DNA of 64,000 nt from Vibrio algivorus (lineage in GTDB: Bacteria > Pseudomonadota > Gammaproteobacteria > Enterobacterales > Vibrionaceae), in assembly GCF_002218005.2 (NCBI RefSeq), contig NZ_AP018679.1, forward strand, positions 620,001 to 684,000. The letters are read 5' to 3'. The position numbers and the translations under genes are program-made. This document shows, piece after piece, positions 34,091 through 42,924 of this stretch (positions are counted from its first letter, which is position 1; every line of letters begins with the position of its first letter). The notes under the pieces were generated by a model. The model was given only the letters and a program-made list of their open reading frames with translations. It was not told the origin of the DNA and made no database searches.

Positions 34091-35011
34091 ATGAACAAGC
34101 TGATCGTTTTAGGTAGTATTAATGCCGATCATGTACTTCAAGTTCCCTCTTTTCCTCGTCCAGGAGAGACCCTCATGGGACGTAACTATCAAGTTATTCC
34201 TGGTGGAAAAGGTGCCAATCAAGCGGTGGCTGCTGCACGTTTAGGTGCAGACATTGGGTTTATAGCTTGTGTAGGAAGTGATTCCTTTGGGCAAAATATC
34301 ATTCAAAGTTTTGCACAAGATGGTATCAATACTGACTATATTTCTATCATTCCATCTACTCCCACAGGTGTAGCGTTGATCCAAGTCTCTGATGAGGGAG
34401 AGAATAGTATCTGTCTTTCTCCTGAGGCTAATAATGCTCTGAACCAAGAGCTTGTCTCTTCTTTTAAAGCTCCTATTCAGCAATGTAATTATTTACTGCT
34501 GCAACTTGAAACCCCTTTAGATGGCATTGAAACGGCAATTAAACTGGCTAAATATGATTCTAATTCTGATATCAAAGTTGTTTTAAACCCAGCGCCAGCC
34601 AAAGCGTTACCCGACTCAATCCTAAAAGAAATTGATATCATTACCCCAAATGAAACTGAAGCTGAAGTCTTAACCGGTATTTCAGTAACAGATGATATCT
34701 CAGCGCAAAAAGCCGCAAATAATCTTCATGAGAAAGGTATCTCAACCGTAATTATTACACTAGGCGCTAAAGGTGTATGGCTAAGTGAAAATGGCAAAGG
34801 TAAAATTATTCAAGGATTTAAAGTTAAAGCGATAGACACAACAGCTGCCGGAGATACCTTTAATGGTGCTTTTGTTACTGCACTACTGGAAGGCATGACA
34901 ACAACACAAGCAATTCAATTTGCACATGCTGCTGCTGCCCTTTCTGTTACACGGTTTGGGGCACAAACCTCCATCCCGACACGACAAGAAACGGATAAGT
35001 TTTTAGTTTAA
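34091..35011 (+). CDS. rbsK: Ribokinase
   Basis: 306 residues of the PfkB family. Signature 1 is GGKGANQAVAAARLGA and signature 2 is DTTAAGDTFNGAFV, which holds the catalytic Asp in the GAGD-like AAGD. It phosphorylates ribose to ribose-5-phosphate. It lies 232 bp after rbsB, a gap filled by an ERIC element and a hairpin, and 36 bp before rbsR. Confidence 0.96.
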   Translation: MNKLIVLGSINADHVLQVPSFPRPGETLMGRNYQVIPGGKGANQAVAAARLGADIGFIACVGSDSFGQNIIQSFAQDGINTDYISIIPSTPTGVALIQVSDEGENSICLSPEANNALNQELVSSFKAPIQQCNYLLLQLETPLDGIETAIKLAKYDSNSDIKVVLNPAPAKALPDSILKEIDIITPNETEAEVLTGISVTDDISAQKAANNLHEKGISTVIITLGAKGVWLSENGKGKIIQGFKVKAIDTTAAGDTFNGAFVTALLEGMTTTQAIQFAHAAAALSVTRFGAQTSIPTRQETDKFLV

Positions 35012-35047
35012 TTTCATCTTTATACCCAATCAATAGGGAGTTATCAC

Positions 35048-36058
35048 ATGGCAACAATGAAAGACATAGCCCGACTTGCTCAGGTTTCAACGTCCACCGT
35101 TAGCCATGTCTTGAATAAAACACGATTTGTTAGTGAGGATATTGAAAAGCGCGTAAAGCAAGCAGCAAAAGAGCTTAATTACGCGCCATCGGCACTCGCT
35201 CGAAGTCTAAAGATGAAGTGCACTAAAACGGTTGGCATGCTAGTGACAACCTCAACCAACCCTTTCTTTGGCGAAGTGCTTAAAGGCGTTGAAAGGCGTT
35301 GTTATGAAAAAGGTTACAACTTAATACTTTGCAATACCGAAGGTGATAGCGAACGAATGAAAGCCTCTATAGATACTCTGTTACAAAAGCGTGTCGATGG
35401 CTTAATGTTAATGTGTTCCACCCTTGAGGGCGAAGAAATTGAAATTTTTGAACGTTATCCAGACCTTCCTGTCGTTGTTATGGACTGGGGCCCAATGGAA
35501 TATGCGAGTGATAAAATTCAGGACAACTCTTTCAAAGGTGGGTATTTAGCGACTCAACATTTAATAGATAATGGCCATACCAACATTGGCTGTGTCACCG
35601 GCCCACTACATCGTAGCCAAGCATCACTGCGTTTTGATGGTTTTAAACAAGCGCTACAGGATAATAACCTAACTTTAAATAAAAACTGGATTGCTCAGGG
35701 CAATTTTGAATGTGACGGTGGTTATGATGCTTACCAAGCTCTGAAACACAGCGGAGCTTTACCGAGCGCTTTATTCGTATGTAATGACATGATGGCATTG
35801 GGTTTAATTAATGCTGCAAACCAAGATGGTATAAAGATCCCTCAGGATCTTTCCATTATTGGCTATGATGATATCCAATTGACTAAGTACATCACCCCAT
35901 CTTTAACCACTATCCACCAGCCAAAACATCAGCTAGGAAAAACCGCGGTAGATACCTTACTCTCACGCCTTGAAAATCCAAATGCACCTCAACAAGTGAT
36001 TCAATTAGAGCCAACATTGGTAGAGCGTCATTCCGTGATCAAATACCAAGTAAACTAA
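35048..36058 (+). CDS. rbsR: Ribose operon repressor (LacI family)
   Basis: 336 residues. The N-terminal LacI helix-turn-helix and hinge are MKDIARLAQVSTSTVSHVLNKT and APSALARSLKMK. A type-I periplasmic-binding effector domain follows with NPFFGEVLKGVE and VCNDMMALGLI. It should bind the two CGAAACGTTTCG operators before rbsD and release on ribose. Last gene of the rbs cluster, which it probably autoregulates. An ERIC-type half palindrome lies after its stop. Confidence 0.95.
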   Translation: MATMKDIARLAQVSTSTVSHVLNKTRFVSEDIEKRVKQAAKELNYAPSALARSLKMKCTKTVGMLVTTSTNPFFGEVLKGVERRCYEKGYNLILCNTEGDSERMKASIDTLLQKRVDGLMLMCSTLEGEEIEIFERYPDLPVVVMDWGPMEYASDKIQDNSFKGGYLATQHLIDNGHTNIGCVTGPLHRSQASLRFDGFKQALQDNNLTLNKNWIAQGNFECDGGYDAYQALKHSGALPSALFVCNDMMALGLINAANQDGIKIPQDLSIIGYDDIQLTKYITPSLTTIHQPKHQLGKTAVDTLLSRLENPNAPQQVIQLEPTLVERHSVIKYQVN

Positions 36059-36171
36059 CAGATTTACGCTAAGCAGTATCCGAGCATATTAGCTGGGAAG
36101 TTACTTGGGTATGATGCCGAAGTGAGTTATTATTCACGCCGTTTTTATTCTACCGACTTCTTGGAGCCCTC

Positions 36172-37284
36172 ATGGCCACTGGACCTCATAACAAAAATAA
36201 TCGCCACTCTCAAACAACAAAAAAAACTAATAAGTCCAGCACCCAAAAACCAAGAAATAATAAAACAGGATCACATCGTTCTAAATCATCGGTGCATAAG
36301 AAGCCAACCGGATTACATCCACGTAATCTACACAGTGGTCGTTATGATTTTGATAAATTAGAAGCCTCAAACCCGGCATTAACCGAATTTGTTATTCTAA
36401 ACCCGCGTGGTGAACGTTCGATTAGTTTTAGCGATCCTAAAGCGGTGTTAGCACTCAATGAAGCGCTGTTAAAAGCCTATTATGGTTTAGAGTTCTGGCA
36501 AATCCCTCCCGGTTACTTATGCCCACCAATCCCAGGAAGAGCAGATTATATCCATTATCTTGCCGACCTATTAGCGGTAACCAAAGAGAAAACCGATACA
36601 CTTGTCGTTGAGAATGACGAGCGCGATCCGAATGCTGGTTCTGCCAATCATAAGCATACGGTGCTTGATATCGGCACAGGCGCAAACTGCATCTACCCTA
36701 TTTTAGGCTCAAGCCTTTATGACTGGAATTTTGTTGCCAGCGATATTGATCCGATTTCAGTTAAAACGGCACAACTGTTAATTCAGGCTAATAAGAGGTT
36801 GACGAATAAACTGAAAGTTCGTCAGCAAGCTAAACCAAGCAGCATTTTCCACGGCATCATAAAACCGAACGACGATTTCATTTTGACTATGTGTAATCCT
36901 CCATTTCACGAGTCATTGGAAAAAGCGCGTGAAGGCAGCTTACGTAAAGTGAATAACCTCAATAAAGGCAAAGCGGATCCGCTATCAAAAAATAGCCAAC
37001 CAGTTTTAAACTTTGCAGGGACTGAAAATGAGCTGTGCTATGAAGGTGGTGAAATTGCTTTCTTGAAACAAATGGCCATCGAAAGTAAAGATTTTGCTAA
37101 GCAGGTATGTTGGTTTACTAGCCTAGTATCCAAGAAAGAAAATGTGCCGCTACTGCAGCAACAGTTGAAAAAATTAAGCGCAACTAATATTCGCGTTGTA
37201 GAAATGGCACAAGGGCAGAAGATAAGCCGCTTTGTAGCATGGAGCTTTTTAACCAATTTAGAGCAGAAATCGTTTTTTAGTTAA
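36172..37284 (+). CDS. rlmF: 23S rRNA (adenine1618-N6)-methyltransferase
   Basis: 370 residues. A basic, Lys/Thr-rich N-terminal tail of about 40 residues (KNNRHSQTTKKTNKS) is followed by the RlmF domain with FVILNPRGERSISF, the SAM motif VLDIGTGANCIYPIL and the catalytic MCNPPFHES (NPPF motif). It methylates A1618 in 23S rRNA. GGAG lies 6 nt before the ATG. Monocistronic; the second MITE-like copy follows directly. Confidence 0.95.
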   Translation: MATGPHNKNNRHSQTTKKTNKSSTQKPRNNKTGSHRSKSSVHKKPTGLHPRNLHSGRYDFDKLEASNPALTEFVILNPRGERSISFSDPKAVLALNEALLKAYYGLEFWQIPPGYLCPPIPGRADYIHYLADLLAVTKEKTDTLVVENDERDPNAGSANHKHTVLDIGTGANCIYPILGSSLYDWNFVASDIDPISVKTAQLLIQANKRLTNKLKVRQQAKPSSIFHGIIKPNDDFILTMCNPPFHESLEKAREGSLRKVNNLNKGKADPLSKNSQPVLNFAGTENELCYEGGEIAFLKQMAIESKDFAKQVCWFTSLVSKKENVPLLQQQLKKLSATNIRVVEMAQGQKISRFVAWSFLTNLEQKSFFS

Positions 37285-37306
37285 GCGAGTAGTTCTAAAG
37301 ATAAAG

Positions 37307-37548
37307 TAAGTAACCTCAGCTTCGGATAAGAGTGTCACAATAATTAACCTAACTCACTGATATAAAAGTGATAAAAATATCTGTCAGGTATCTAGGATTG
37401 ATGACTTTCTCTCAATGCTGCAATTTAGGATGGATAACAAGGCAAAATCATAAGTCAATAGCTGGCCTATTGCGTTGATTTTAACGAAGTTAGACGCCTA
37501 AAGTGCTGTATTGAGTGACTTCTAGTTATCCGCAGCTGAGGTTAAGTA
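37307..37548. mobile_element. MITE-like element, copy 2 (inverted)
   Basis: The element at 37313-37542 is exactly 230 bp and, when inverted, differs from the copy at 25119-25348 at only five positions that I could see, all in one half. TAAGTA stands on both sides again. It lies between rlmF and the terminator shared with aroG. It has no coding capacity. Confidence 0.75.
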
Positions 37549-37555
37549 CCTAAAA

Positions 37556-37586
37556 AAACGCCCAGCAAGTTGCTGGGCATTTTATT
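37556..37586. terminator. Bidirectional terminator between rlmF and aroG
   Basis: GCCCAGCAA and TTGCTGGGC form a 9-bp stem with almost no loop. The plus strand continues ATTTTATT and the minus strand GTTTTTTT. It stops aroG on the minus strand and probably rlmF on the plus strand. Confidence 0.8.
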
Positions 37587-37615
37587 CAATTAACTAATCT
37601 TATTTCAAATTCTGA

Positions 37616-38671
37616 TTACTTCGCCTTACGACGATCCGCTACCGCTTTAGCAAGTTGACGCAATACTGCTTCAGTATCAGCCCAGCCAATACACGCATCC
37701 GTAATACTTTGACCGTAGTTTTCAACTTTACCATCAACCAGATCTTGACGGCCTTCATTTAAATGGCTTTCGATCATCACACCAAAGATAGCATCTTCAC
37801 CACCTGCAATTTGAGTGGCGACATCCGTTGCAACTACCATTTGACGTTGGAATTGCTTAGAGCTATTTGCGTGGCTGAAGTCAATCATCACTTTTTGGCG
37901 TAACCCATTACTTGCTAATTCTGATTTCACAGCAGCAACATGTTCAGCACTATAATTTGGCTCTTTGCCACCACGTAAAATAATATGGCAATCTGGGTTA
38001 CCTGCAGTTTCTACAATCGCAGAGTGACCATATTTAGTGACTGATAAAAAGTGATGTGATGCACCAGCAGAACTACAAGCATCTGTTGCAATTTTAATGT
38101 TGCCATCGGTGCCATTTTTAAAACCAACTGGACAAGATAGACCAGATGCAAGCTCACGGTGAACTTGTGATTCGGTTGTACGAGCACCAATTGCGCCCCA
38201 ACTGATCAAATCCCCCACATATTGCGGTGTAATCATATCTAGAAACTCACTCGCCGTCGGCATGCCACTATCAGTTAAATCAAGAAGCAGCTTACGTCCC
38301 ATACGCACGCCATCATTGATTTGGTAACTATCATTTAAGTATGGGTCATTAATAAGCCCTTTCCAGCCTACCGTTGTACGTGGCTTTTCAAAATAGACTC
38401 GCATTACCACTTCAAGGTCGTCTTTTAGCTCATCACGTAATACTTTTAGGCGTTTACCATATTCAAGAGCCGCTTCTGTGTCATGAATTGAACATGGTCC
38501 AATAACAACGAGTAAGCGGTCATCTTTATCTTCAAGAATATTATGAATACTTTGACGAGACTCAAATGTCGTATCACTAGAGGTGTCAGTAGCAGGAAAC
38601 TTTTCTAAAACAGCGATTGGCGGTAAAAGTTCTTTAACTTGTTTGATTCTTACATCATCTACTTTTTGCAT
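37616..38671 (-). CDS. aroG: 3-deoxy-7-phosphoheptulonate synthase (DAHP synthase, class I)
   Basis: 351 residues from the ATG at 38671; AAGGA lies 10 nt before it. Motifs are VVIGPCSIHD, the PEP-site MRVYFEKPRTTVGWKG, GARTTESQVHRE and the metal site MIDFSHANSSK. It condenses PEP and erythrose-4-phosphate at the entry to aromatic biosynthesis. Like AroG/F/H it is feedback-regulated by an aromatic amino acid; which one cannot be read safely, although overall similarity favours the Phe-sensitive type. No clear TyrR box was seen upstream. Confidence 0.92.
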   Translation of the reverse strand: MQKVDDVRIKQVKELLPPIAVLEKFPATDTSSDTTFESRQSIHNILEDKDDRLLVVIGPCSIHDTEAALEYGKRLKVLRDELKDDLEVVMRVYFEKPRTTVGWKGLINDPYLNDSYQINDGVRMGRKLLLDLTDSGMPTASEFLDMITPQYVGDLISWGAIGARTTESQVHRELASGLSCPVGFKNGTDGNIKIATDACSSAGASHHFLSVTKYGHSAIVETAGNPDCHIILRGGKEPNYSAEHVAAVKSELASNGLRQKVMIDFSHANSSKQFQRQMVVATDVATQIAGGEDAIFGVMIESHLNEGRQDLVDGKVENYGQSITDACIGWADTEAVLRQLAKAVADRRKAK

Positions 38672-38872
38672 AACGACATTGTCCTTGTTTTGTGTGTATC
38701 TCAAGCTTTGATTCGATAAACAATTCGAATTCTTTGATGCTTAAAATATATTAATTTCTTTTCCTTCTAGTTAACTTATCCCTACAAAAACAGAACTTCA
38801 ATCATTAATTGCTATATAACGCATATTTTATACATTTTTGAACTAATTGAAGTACAAGCTAAGGCCAAATAA

Positions 38873-38910
38873 AAAAACCACCGTATCTAATTCGATATCG
38901 GTGGTTTTCA
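38873..38910 (-). terminator. Terminator after the oligoalginate lyase gene
   Basis: AAAACCACCGATATC and GATACGGTGGTTTT pair with one bulge and a short AT loop. The minus strand continues with a T run (TTTTTTTA). It lies 23 nt after the stop at 38933. Confidence 0.85.
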
Positions 38911-38932
38911 ATCATTTTGGTTTAATTATCCT

Positions 38933-41011
38933 TTACAGCGTAATAACAACACTTTCACCATCAACAGTAAGCTCTAAAGTATTGCCATTAAGCTTATGTG
39001 ACACTTCCACTTGCTCACCTTCATTCTTATTTGGAACAAGAAGAGTCAAAATGTTGTGCTCTTTTGCTGATTTAAACTCTACCTCAACATGACGATGAAT
39101 TTCTAGATCTTCATATTCCGCAGGGTCAACATCGCCGAAACCTTCCACATTTTTCACAGACAGAATATTATCACCGCTTTCATTGATGAAATTCACATCA
39201 AGATGAGCTATCTCTCCACGAATAGTGAAGCTGTTATCTGCCACTTCATTTGTAAACGTAGTGTGCATTAACCAAGTCATATCTTTTTCTTCAGAAAGTG
39301 TTGCCTTGTCTTGCATCACAAATACTTTGCCTTTCACAAACCAGATCTTACGCTTATAAGATTCGATTTCAGGAACAAAATACTTATAAGATGCTGTTGC
39401 ATCACCTTCTACGAATTTAACATCAGACTCTGTATCGTAATCGGTAATATTACCACCAGCTTCAATACAGTAACGATCTTGGTGATTTTCATAGCCTGTA
39501 TTTTTATTCTCGCCGTATTGGCCTTTACCACCAAATAACGGTAAGTTTTTAGAGAATGTATGACGACGCCATTTAGTGTGCATATCCACACCAAAACCAC
39601 CATAGTAACCAGTAATAGAGGCTAAAGTTTCCCCAAACGCATGTAGAGTAAACGCATTTTGATCCGCATGTGAGTGACTGATTGAACCAAACGGAGAACA
39701 TTTGAAGACCATGTGAATATGGTTATCACGCTCGGTCATCTTATTATGGAATGCCGCCCAACCTGTGATTGGGAAGACTTTCAATAATGGCTCATTAGAT
39801 GGCGCTTTTTCTTCAGGTGCATCCCAAAGGATATTAAAACGAAGATCGTCATAGCCAAAGTCCCACCAACCGAAGTTGTAGAATTTAGTATGCGCTTCTG
39901 TATCACGACCTTTAAGTTGGTTGTAGTACCAAACATACTCAGGTTTTTGGTTTACACCAGCATAATGCTTGATGTTATAAGCGAGTTTCAAACCAGGAAA
40001 ATCACCAATAGATGATTGGTCACAGAAACTAGCACGCTTAGAGTGAACCGGCATGCAATACAATGGGAAATCACCGGTATTTTCGTAGAAAGTCTTATTG
40101 AACATATCTACACCACAGTATGCTTTCAATAAATCGAATGCTTCACCGAGGAATGCAGTTTGGGTATTCCAGTAGTCAGGACCTTCAGCCCAACCGCCAT
40201 CTTCACCGCCCCATGGTGGGTAGTGAACTGCATAATACTCAAGTGCGTAAGCAATGTATTCGCCTGCTTTAGGATGATCGTGATACAAAGCAATACAAGT
40301 TGGAATAATGGCAGATGAAATCGAACGTACACCGTGGCTGTTCAATGGGTTGTTCAGTAGATCAACAGTGACTTTCAAATGATGCATAATCTCATCAAGA
40401 CGAACGACAAGTGCATCCTGAACTTGTTGGCGTTCTTCATCTGTAAAGTAAGCGTGTAGCCAGTCATAACCCCAAGCCATTGCAGCAATAACACGAAAAG
40501 CAGCTTCATCATTATAACCACGAGAAGTCACGCCATCTGGATCGTAAGTGGATAGCTTAAGTGTCCAAGCTTTTGCTTTGGCAATCAGATCTTCATCATC
40601 TTTTACAATACCTGCAATAGCAAGATTACGAGTTGCATTCATCGCCATTTGGCAATCAACATACATTTGACGCCAATAAGGACGCCACAGAGATGCTTTA
40701 CCTACCGTTTCTTCTGGATAAGCTTGCGGTTCTTCATAAGGTTCTACATCTAAGAACTTAACTGTAGAATTGTTATAAAAGTCATTAAACATGCAATATG
40801 AGTCATCAGCTTTCACTTTCGCTTTAAACTCAGCAAGATCTTTTGCTTGCACTAAAAGACGTGGACGCTCAGCACTCAAGCTATCTAAAAATGATAAATC
40901 AAAGTCACGTTTTTGAACTTCAATAGGAAGTAAATCAACTAAGTTGCCTGCTGATGTATCGTTTTCTAGTTTGATTTTCCTGATCGCATCAAGAGATTTT
41001 TGGTCTGTCAT
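38933..41011 (-). CDS. Oligoalginate lyase, PL15 type
   Basis: 692 residues from the ATG at 41011; a GTG lies two codons earlier. An N-terminal alpha/alpha-toroid domain is followed by a beta-sandwich of the heparinase II/III type. The catalytic region shows NPLNSHGVRS (Asn, His), GYYGG (Tyr) and GSISHSHADQNAF with the metal/catalytic His pair. It lacks a signal peptide, so it acts in the cytoplasm on short alginate oligomers, releasing unsaturated monouronates. No other alginate gene is nearby, which is unusual. A TTGTATTACAA palindrome lies 61 bp upstream. PL15 rather than PL17 is inferred from the sequence style and lack of signal. Confidence 0.82.
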   Translation of the reverse strand: MTDQKSLDAIRKIKLENDTSAGNLVDLLPIEVQKRDFDLSFLDSLSAERPRLLVQAKDLAEFKAKVKADDSYCMFNDFYNNSTVKFLDVEPYEEPQAYPEETVGKASLWRPYWRQMYVDCQMAMNATRNLAIAGIVKDDEDLIAKAKAWTLKLSTYDPDGVTSRGYNDEAAFRVIAAMAWGYDWLHAYFTDEERQQVQDALVVRLDEIMHHLKVTVDLLNNPLNSHGVRSISSAIIPTCIALYHDHPKAGEYIAYALEYYAVHYPPWGGEDGGWAEGPDYWNTQTAFLGEAFDLLKAYCGVDMFNKTFYENTGDFPLYCMPVHSKRASFCDQSSIGDFPGLKLAYNIKHYAGVNQKPEYVWYYNQLKGRDTEAHTKFYNFGWWDFGYDDLRFNILWDAPEEKAPSNEPLLKVFPITGWAAFHNKMTERDNHIHMVFKCSPFGSISHSHADQNAFTLHAFGETLASITGYYGGFGVDMHTKWRRHTFSKNLPLFGGKGQYGENKNTGYENHQDRYCIEAGGNITDYDTESDVKFVEGDATASYKYFVPEIESYKRKIWFVKGKVFVMQDKATLSEEKDMTWLMHTTFTNEVADNSFTIRGEIAHLDVNFINESGDNILSVKNVEGFGDVDPAEYEDLEIHRHVEVEFKSAKEHNILTLLVPNKNEGEQVEVSHKLNGNTLELTVDGESVVITL

Positions 41012-41071
41012 AATCACTCTCTTTATATAAATTTTAAGATTAAGTTTATCTGAACCACTAAATTAATCTTA

Positions 41072-41082
41072 TTGTATTACAA
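41072..41082. promoter_or_regulatory. Candidate GntR-type operator upstream of the lyase
   Basis: TTGTA-t-TACAA is a perfect 11-bp inverted repeat, a form often bound by FCD-type GntR regulators. It lies 61 bp before the lyase start. The regulator is not in the window. Confidence 0.4.
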
Positions 41083-41169
41083 AAAGAGAAGGCGAGTAAA
41101 ATAATACGAATAAGCTTTTGTCAAAAGTGCTTAGCTCTGTCACAAAATTAATAGCATTAGCATAATTTC

Positions 41170-41225
41170 TATGCCCAAGTGACTTCAAGGTTCGGATTTC
41201 AGCAGCTTGAAGTTACTTGAGTATA
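41170..41225. repeat. Short ERIC-related palindrome
   Basis: A 56-bp near-perfect palindrome from TATGCCCAAGTGACTTCAAG to GAAGTTACTTGAGTATA, a derivative with the core removed. It stands right after the DUF3833 gene stop and could serve as its 3' hairpin. Confidence 0.7.
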
Positions 41226-41234
41226 GTATCAATA

Positions 41235-41768
41235 TCACTTTTCTATGATTAAAGTCACTTGCCCTACTTCAATGCCAAATTTTGAAATGCTGGTGCGATT
41301 AATCAAACGTGTCGGGGTAACCATATACATCCAATCATCAAAGTGAGTTTCGAGCGTATCGTCTTTATAAGGAATCTCGACATCATAATTCCAATGAAAG
41401 ACGCTGCCGGCGCTACGTCCAGAAGCGATACCTATTACATCACTTGCTTCACCTGAAATTGAACCATCATCATTAAGGGTGACATACCAAATGCGTTTTT
41501 GAGTTTCGCCATCATCATAGACAAAATCTTCCTCGATAACGCCTTTATTTCCTTGCCAACTCGCGTCCATATCAACAACAAGCTTTCTTGTCAGTTCGCC
41601 TTTATAATCTTGTACAACGCCGTAGGCTTTTAATTTACCGGTGAAAAAACTCTTAAAATCAAACTTGGGTTGAGTGTCTTGATAAAATTGAACGTCAGGA
41701 GATGAGCAACTAGATAACATCACTGCAAAACAGATAACAAAAAATGACTTCATAAAATTCATATTCAT
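41235..41768 (-). CDS. DUF3833 lipoprotein
   Basis: 177 residues. A lipoprotein signal is followed by LSSC (lipobox), giving a lipid-anchored mature protein. The DUF3833 domain is recognised from FKSFFTGKLKAYGVVQDYKG and WYVTLNDDGSISGEASDVIG. AAGGAAG precedes the ATG by 6 nt. Function unknown. In many vibrios this gene ends a longer operon with cyclopropane-fatty-acid-synthase-like, amine-oxidase and DUF1365 genes; here only it and the chalcone-isomerase-like gene are present. Confidence 0.8.
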   Translation of the reverse strand: MNMNFMKSFFVICFAVMLSSCSSPDVQFYQDTQPKFDFKSFFTGKLKAYGVVQDYKGELTRKLVVDMDASWQGNKGVIEEDFVYDDGETQKRIWYVTLNDDGSISGEASDVIGIASGRSAGSVFHWNYDVEIPYKDDTLETHFDDWMYMVTPTRLINRTSISKFGIEVGQVTLIIEK

Positions 41769-41795
41769 AACGTTCTTCCTTGAGATTGACGATGA

Positions 41796-42287
41796 TTATT
41801 GTCCAATGAGTTGCTGACGTACTTTGGGATGGGAGGTTTTTGGTGAAAGCCAGATCGCAATGAATGATTCGGTAAAACTAGCATCGCGGATCACACCAAG
41901 CTTTTTACCGTTGTAGAAAAAAGCGGAAGTCTGGTTGTTCTCGACAAGTACACTTAAAGTATCGCCTTGCTTAATATCTGGCCACAAAGACATTAAAGTT
42001 TTATCGTATTGACCGACTAAAGAGTCCTTCCCTAGATGTAACCACTGCTCATTGGTCGCCTTAACGATATCTTTCGCTTTAAAATCTCTTAGGTAAGATA
42101 ATGAAAGTAATACAGGAAAACGTTGAGTACTATAGTCTCCCGATGAACTGTATAACCGAGCATCATAAATATCCCAAAACAAGTATGTCATACGAGCTTC
42201 GCCAACAAGCTGTAAATTACTCGCGTTAATTTGCGCGTTACTTACCTGACTTATTGCTAAAAACCCTATAAATAGCCACTTCCACAT
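41796..42287 (-). CDS. Chalcone-isomerase-like periplasmic protein
   Basis: 163 residues with a signal peptide (WLFIGFLAISQVSNAQ) and the bacterial chalcone-isomerase-like domain (LVGEARMTYLFWDIYDARLY, then LSLSYLRDFKAKDIVKAT). The bacterial relatives are not known to act on flavonoids; the fold is shared with fatty-acid-binding proteins. It is followed after 27 bp by the DUF3833 lipoprotein gene, the usual pair. The ribosome site is weak. In other vibrios both belong to a larger membrane-lipid/photooxidative-stress operon; that link is from general knowledge of the neighbourhood. Confidence 0.8.
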   Translation of the reverse strand: MWKWLFIGFLAISQVSNAQINASNLQLVGEARMTYLFWDIYDARLYSSSGDYSTQRFPVLLSLSYLRDFKAKDIVKATNEQWLHLGKDSLVGQYDKTLMSLWPDIKQGDTLSVLVENNQTSAFFYNGKKLGVIRDASFTESFIAIWLSPKTSHPKVRQQLIGQ

Positions 42288-42349
42288 AACATTATCGCTA
42301 GATTAGTTAATCATTTTAATTAATACGTTATTGGATGGCTTTTAGATCA

Positions 42350-42384
42350 AAAAAGCACACCACTGAATCAGTGCTGTGCTTCAT
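42350..42384 (-). terminator. Strong terminator after the 26-codon ORF
   Basis: On the minus strand AAGCACAGCACT and AGTGGTGTGCTT pair across GATTC and continue into TTTTTT. Stem 12 bp with one mismatch. It starts 35 nt past the small ORF's stop and makes that ORF a self-contained transcription unit. Confidence 0.8.
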
Positions 42385-42418
42385 TTCCCTAATGGGAGAG
42401 TTGATTCCTAGAGAGAAT

Positions 42419-42499
42419 CTATTTGTTTTTCATTTGAGACTGAGATTGATCACGTTGGTGTTGGAACCAAAAACGTTTTCTACCGTTTGAACGAATCAT
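42419..42499 (-). CDS. Candidate 26-residue basic minigene
   Basis: An ATG frame of 26 codons (starts MIRSNGRKRFWF, ends QSQMKNK). AAGGA stands 8 nt before the ATG and a strong terminator follows 35 nt after the stop, so the sequence carries the signals of a translated gene. The peptide is highly basic, with Arg/Lys and Gln/His and one aromatic patch (FWF), and has no membrane segment. I do not recognise it. An ERIC-related palindrome lies just upstream (42519-42580). It could alternatively be the translated part of a small RNA. Confidence 0.5.
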   Translation of the reverse strand: MIRSNGRKRFWFQHQRDQSQSQMKNK

Positions 42500-42518
42500 A
42501 GTTATTTTCCTTCTTAAT

Positions 42519-42580
42519 TATATCCAAGCAACCTTAAGACGCAGCATTTAGAAATAGCATCTTGAAATTTCTTAGGTATA
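42519..42580. repeat. Short ERIC-related palindrome
   Basis: 62 bp from TATATCCAAGCAACCTTAAG to CTTGAAATTTCTTAGGTATA, with AGACGCAGCATTTAG inside. A diverged, shortened member of the family, located 20 bp upstream of the 26-codon ORF. Confidence 0.6.
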
Positions 42581-42921
42581 TATCTATTACATCACTGAAA
42601 TTACTCAATTATTTAGAGAAAAACCGTGATGCTAATCGAATACTCAAAGATGAGTACATAAGCCGGTATTAACCTATTTATTTTGACGTTAAGTTCGAGT
42701 TTCATTTTAGGAAATATCGATAAAACGACTTTTCGAAGACACTTTCTTTTATTGAAAGTACGGTGAACAGAATTACAACGGGACTTGATGCTAAAGCAGA
42801 GGGTCGAGTATTAATTTTTCACACTTCAAACAATGAAGTTTATAAATGGGTTATTTGGGCTTGCCTTGCCAGCTTGTTAAGTAATGTGCTTCGTCTGGCT
42901 TTTTATTTTTATGTTACTTCT
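42581..42921. other. Noncoding stretch with a doubtful plus-strand ORF
   Basis: AT-rich. A plus-strand frame from a GTG at 42763 to 42939 would encode 58 residues with one hydrophobic segment (WVIWACLASLLSNVLRLAFYF). It lacks a convincing ribosome site and runs into the cold-shock gene's terminator. It may be a decayed gene. Nothing else stands out. Confidence 0.3.
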
Positions 42922-42924
42922 TAT

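Noticed and set aside
25113..37548. Composite transposon carrying the ribose operon
   Set aside because: No transposase gene is present, and the enclosed genes are ordinary Vibrio chromosomal genes, so bracketing by two short elements is more likely chance.
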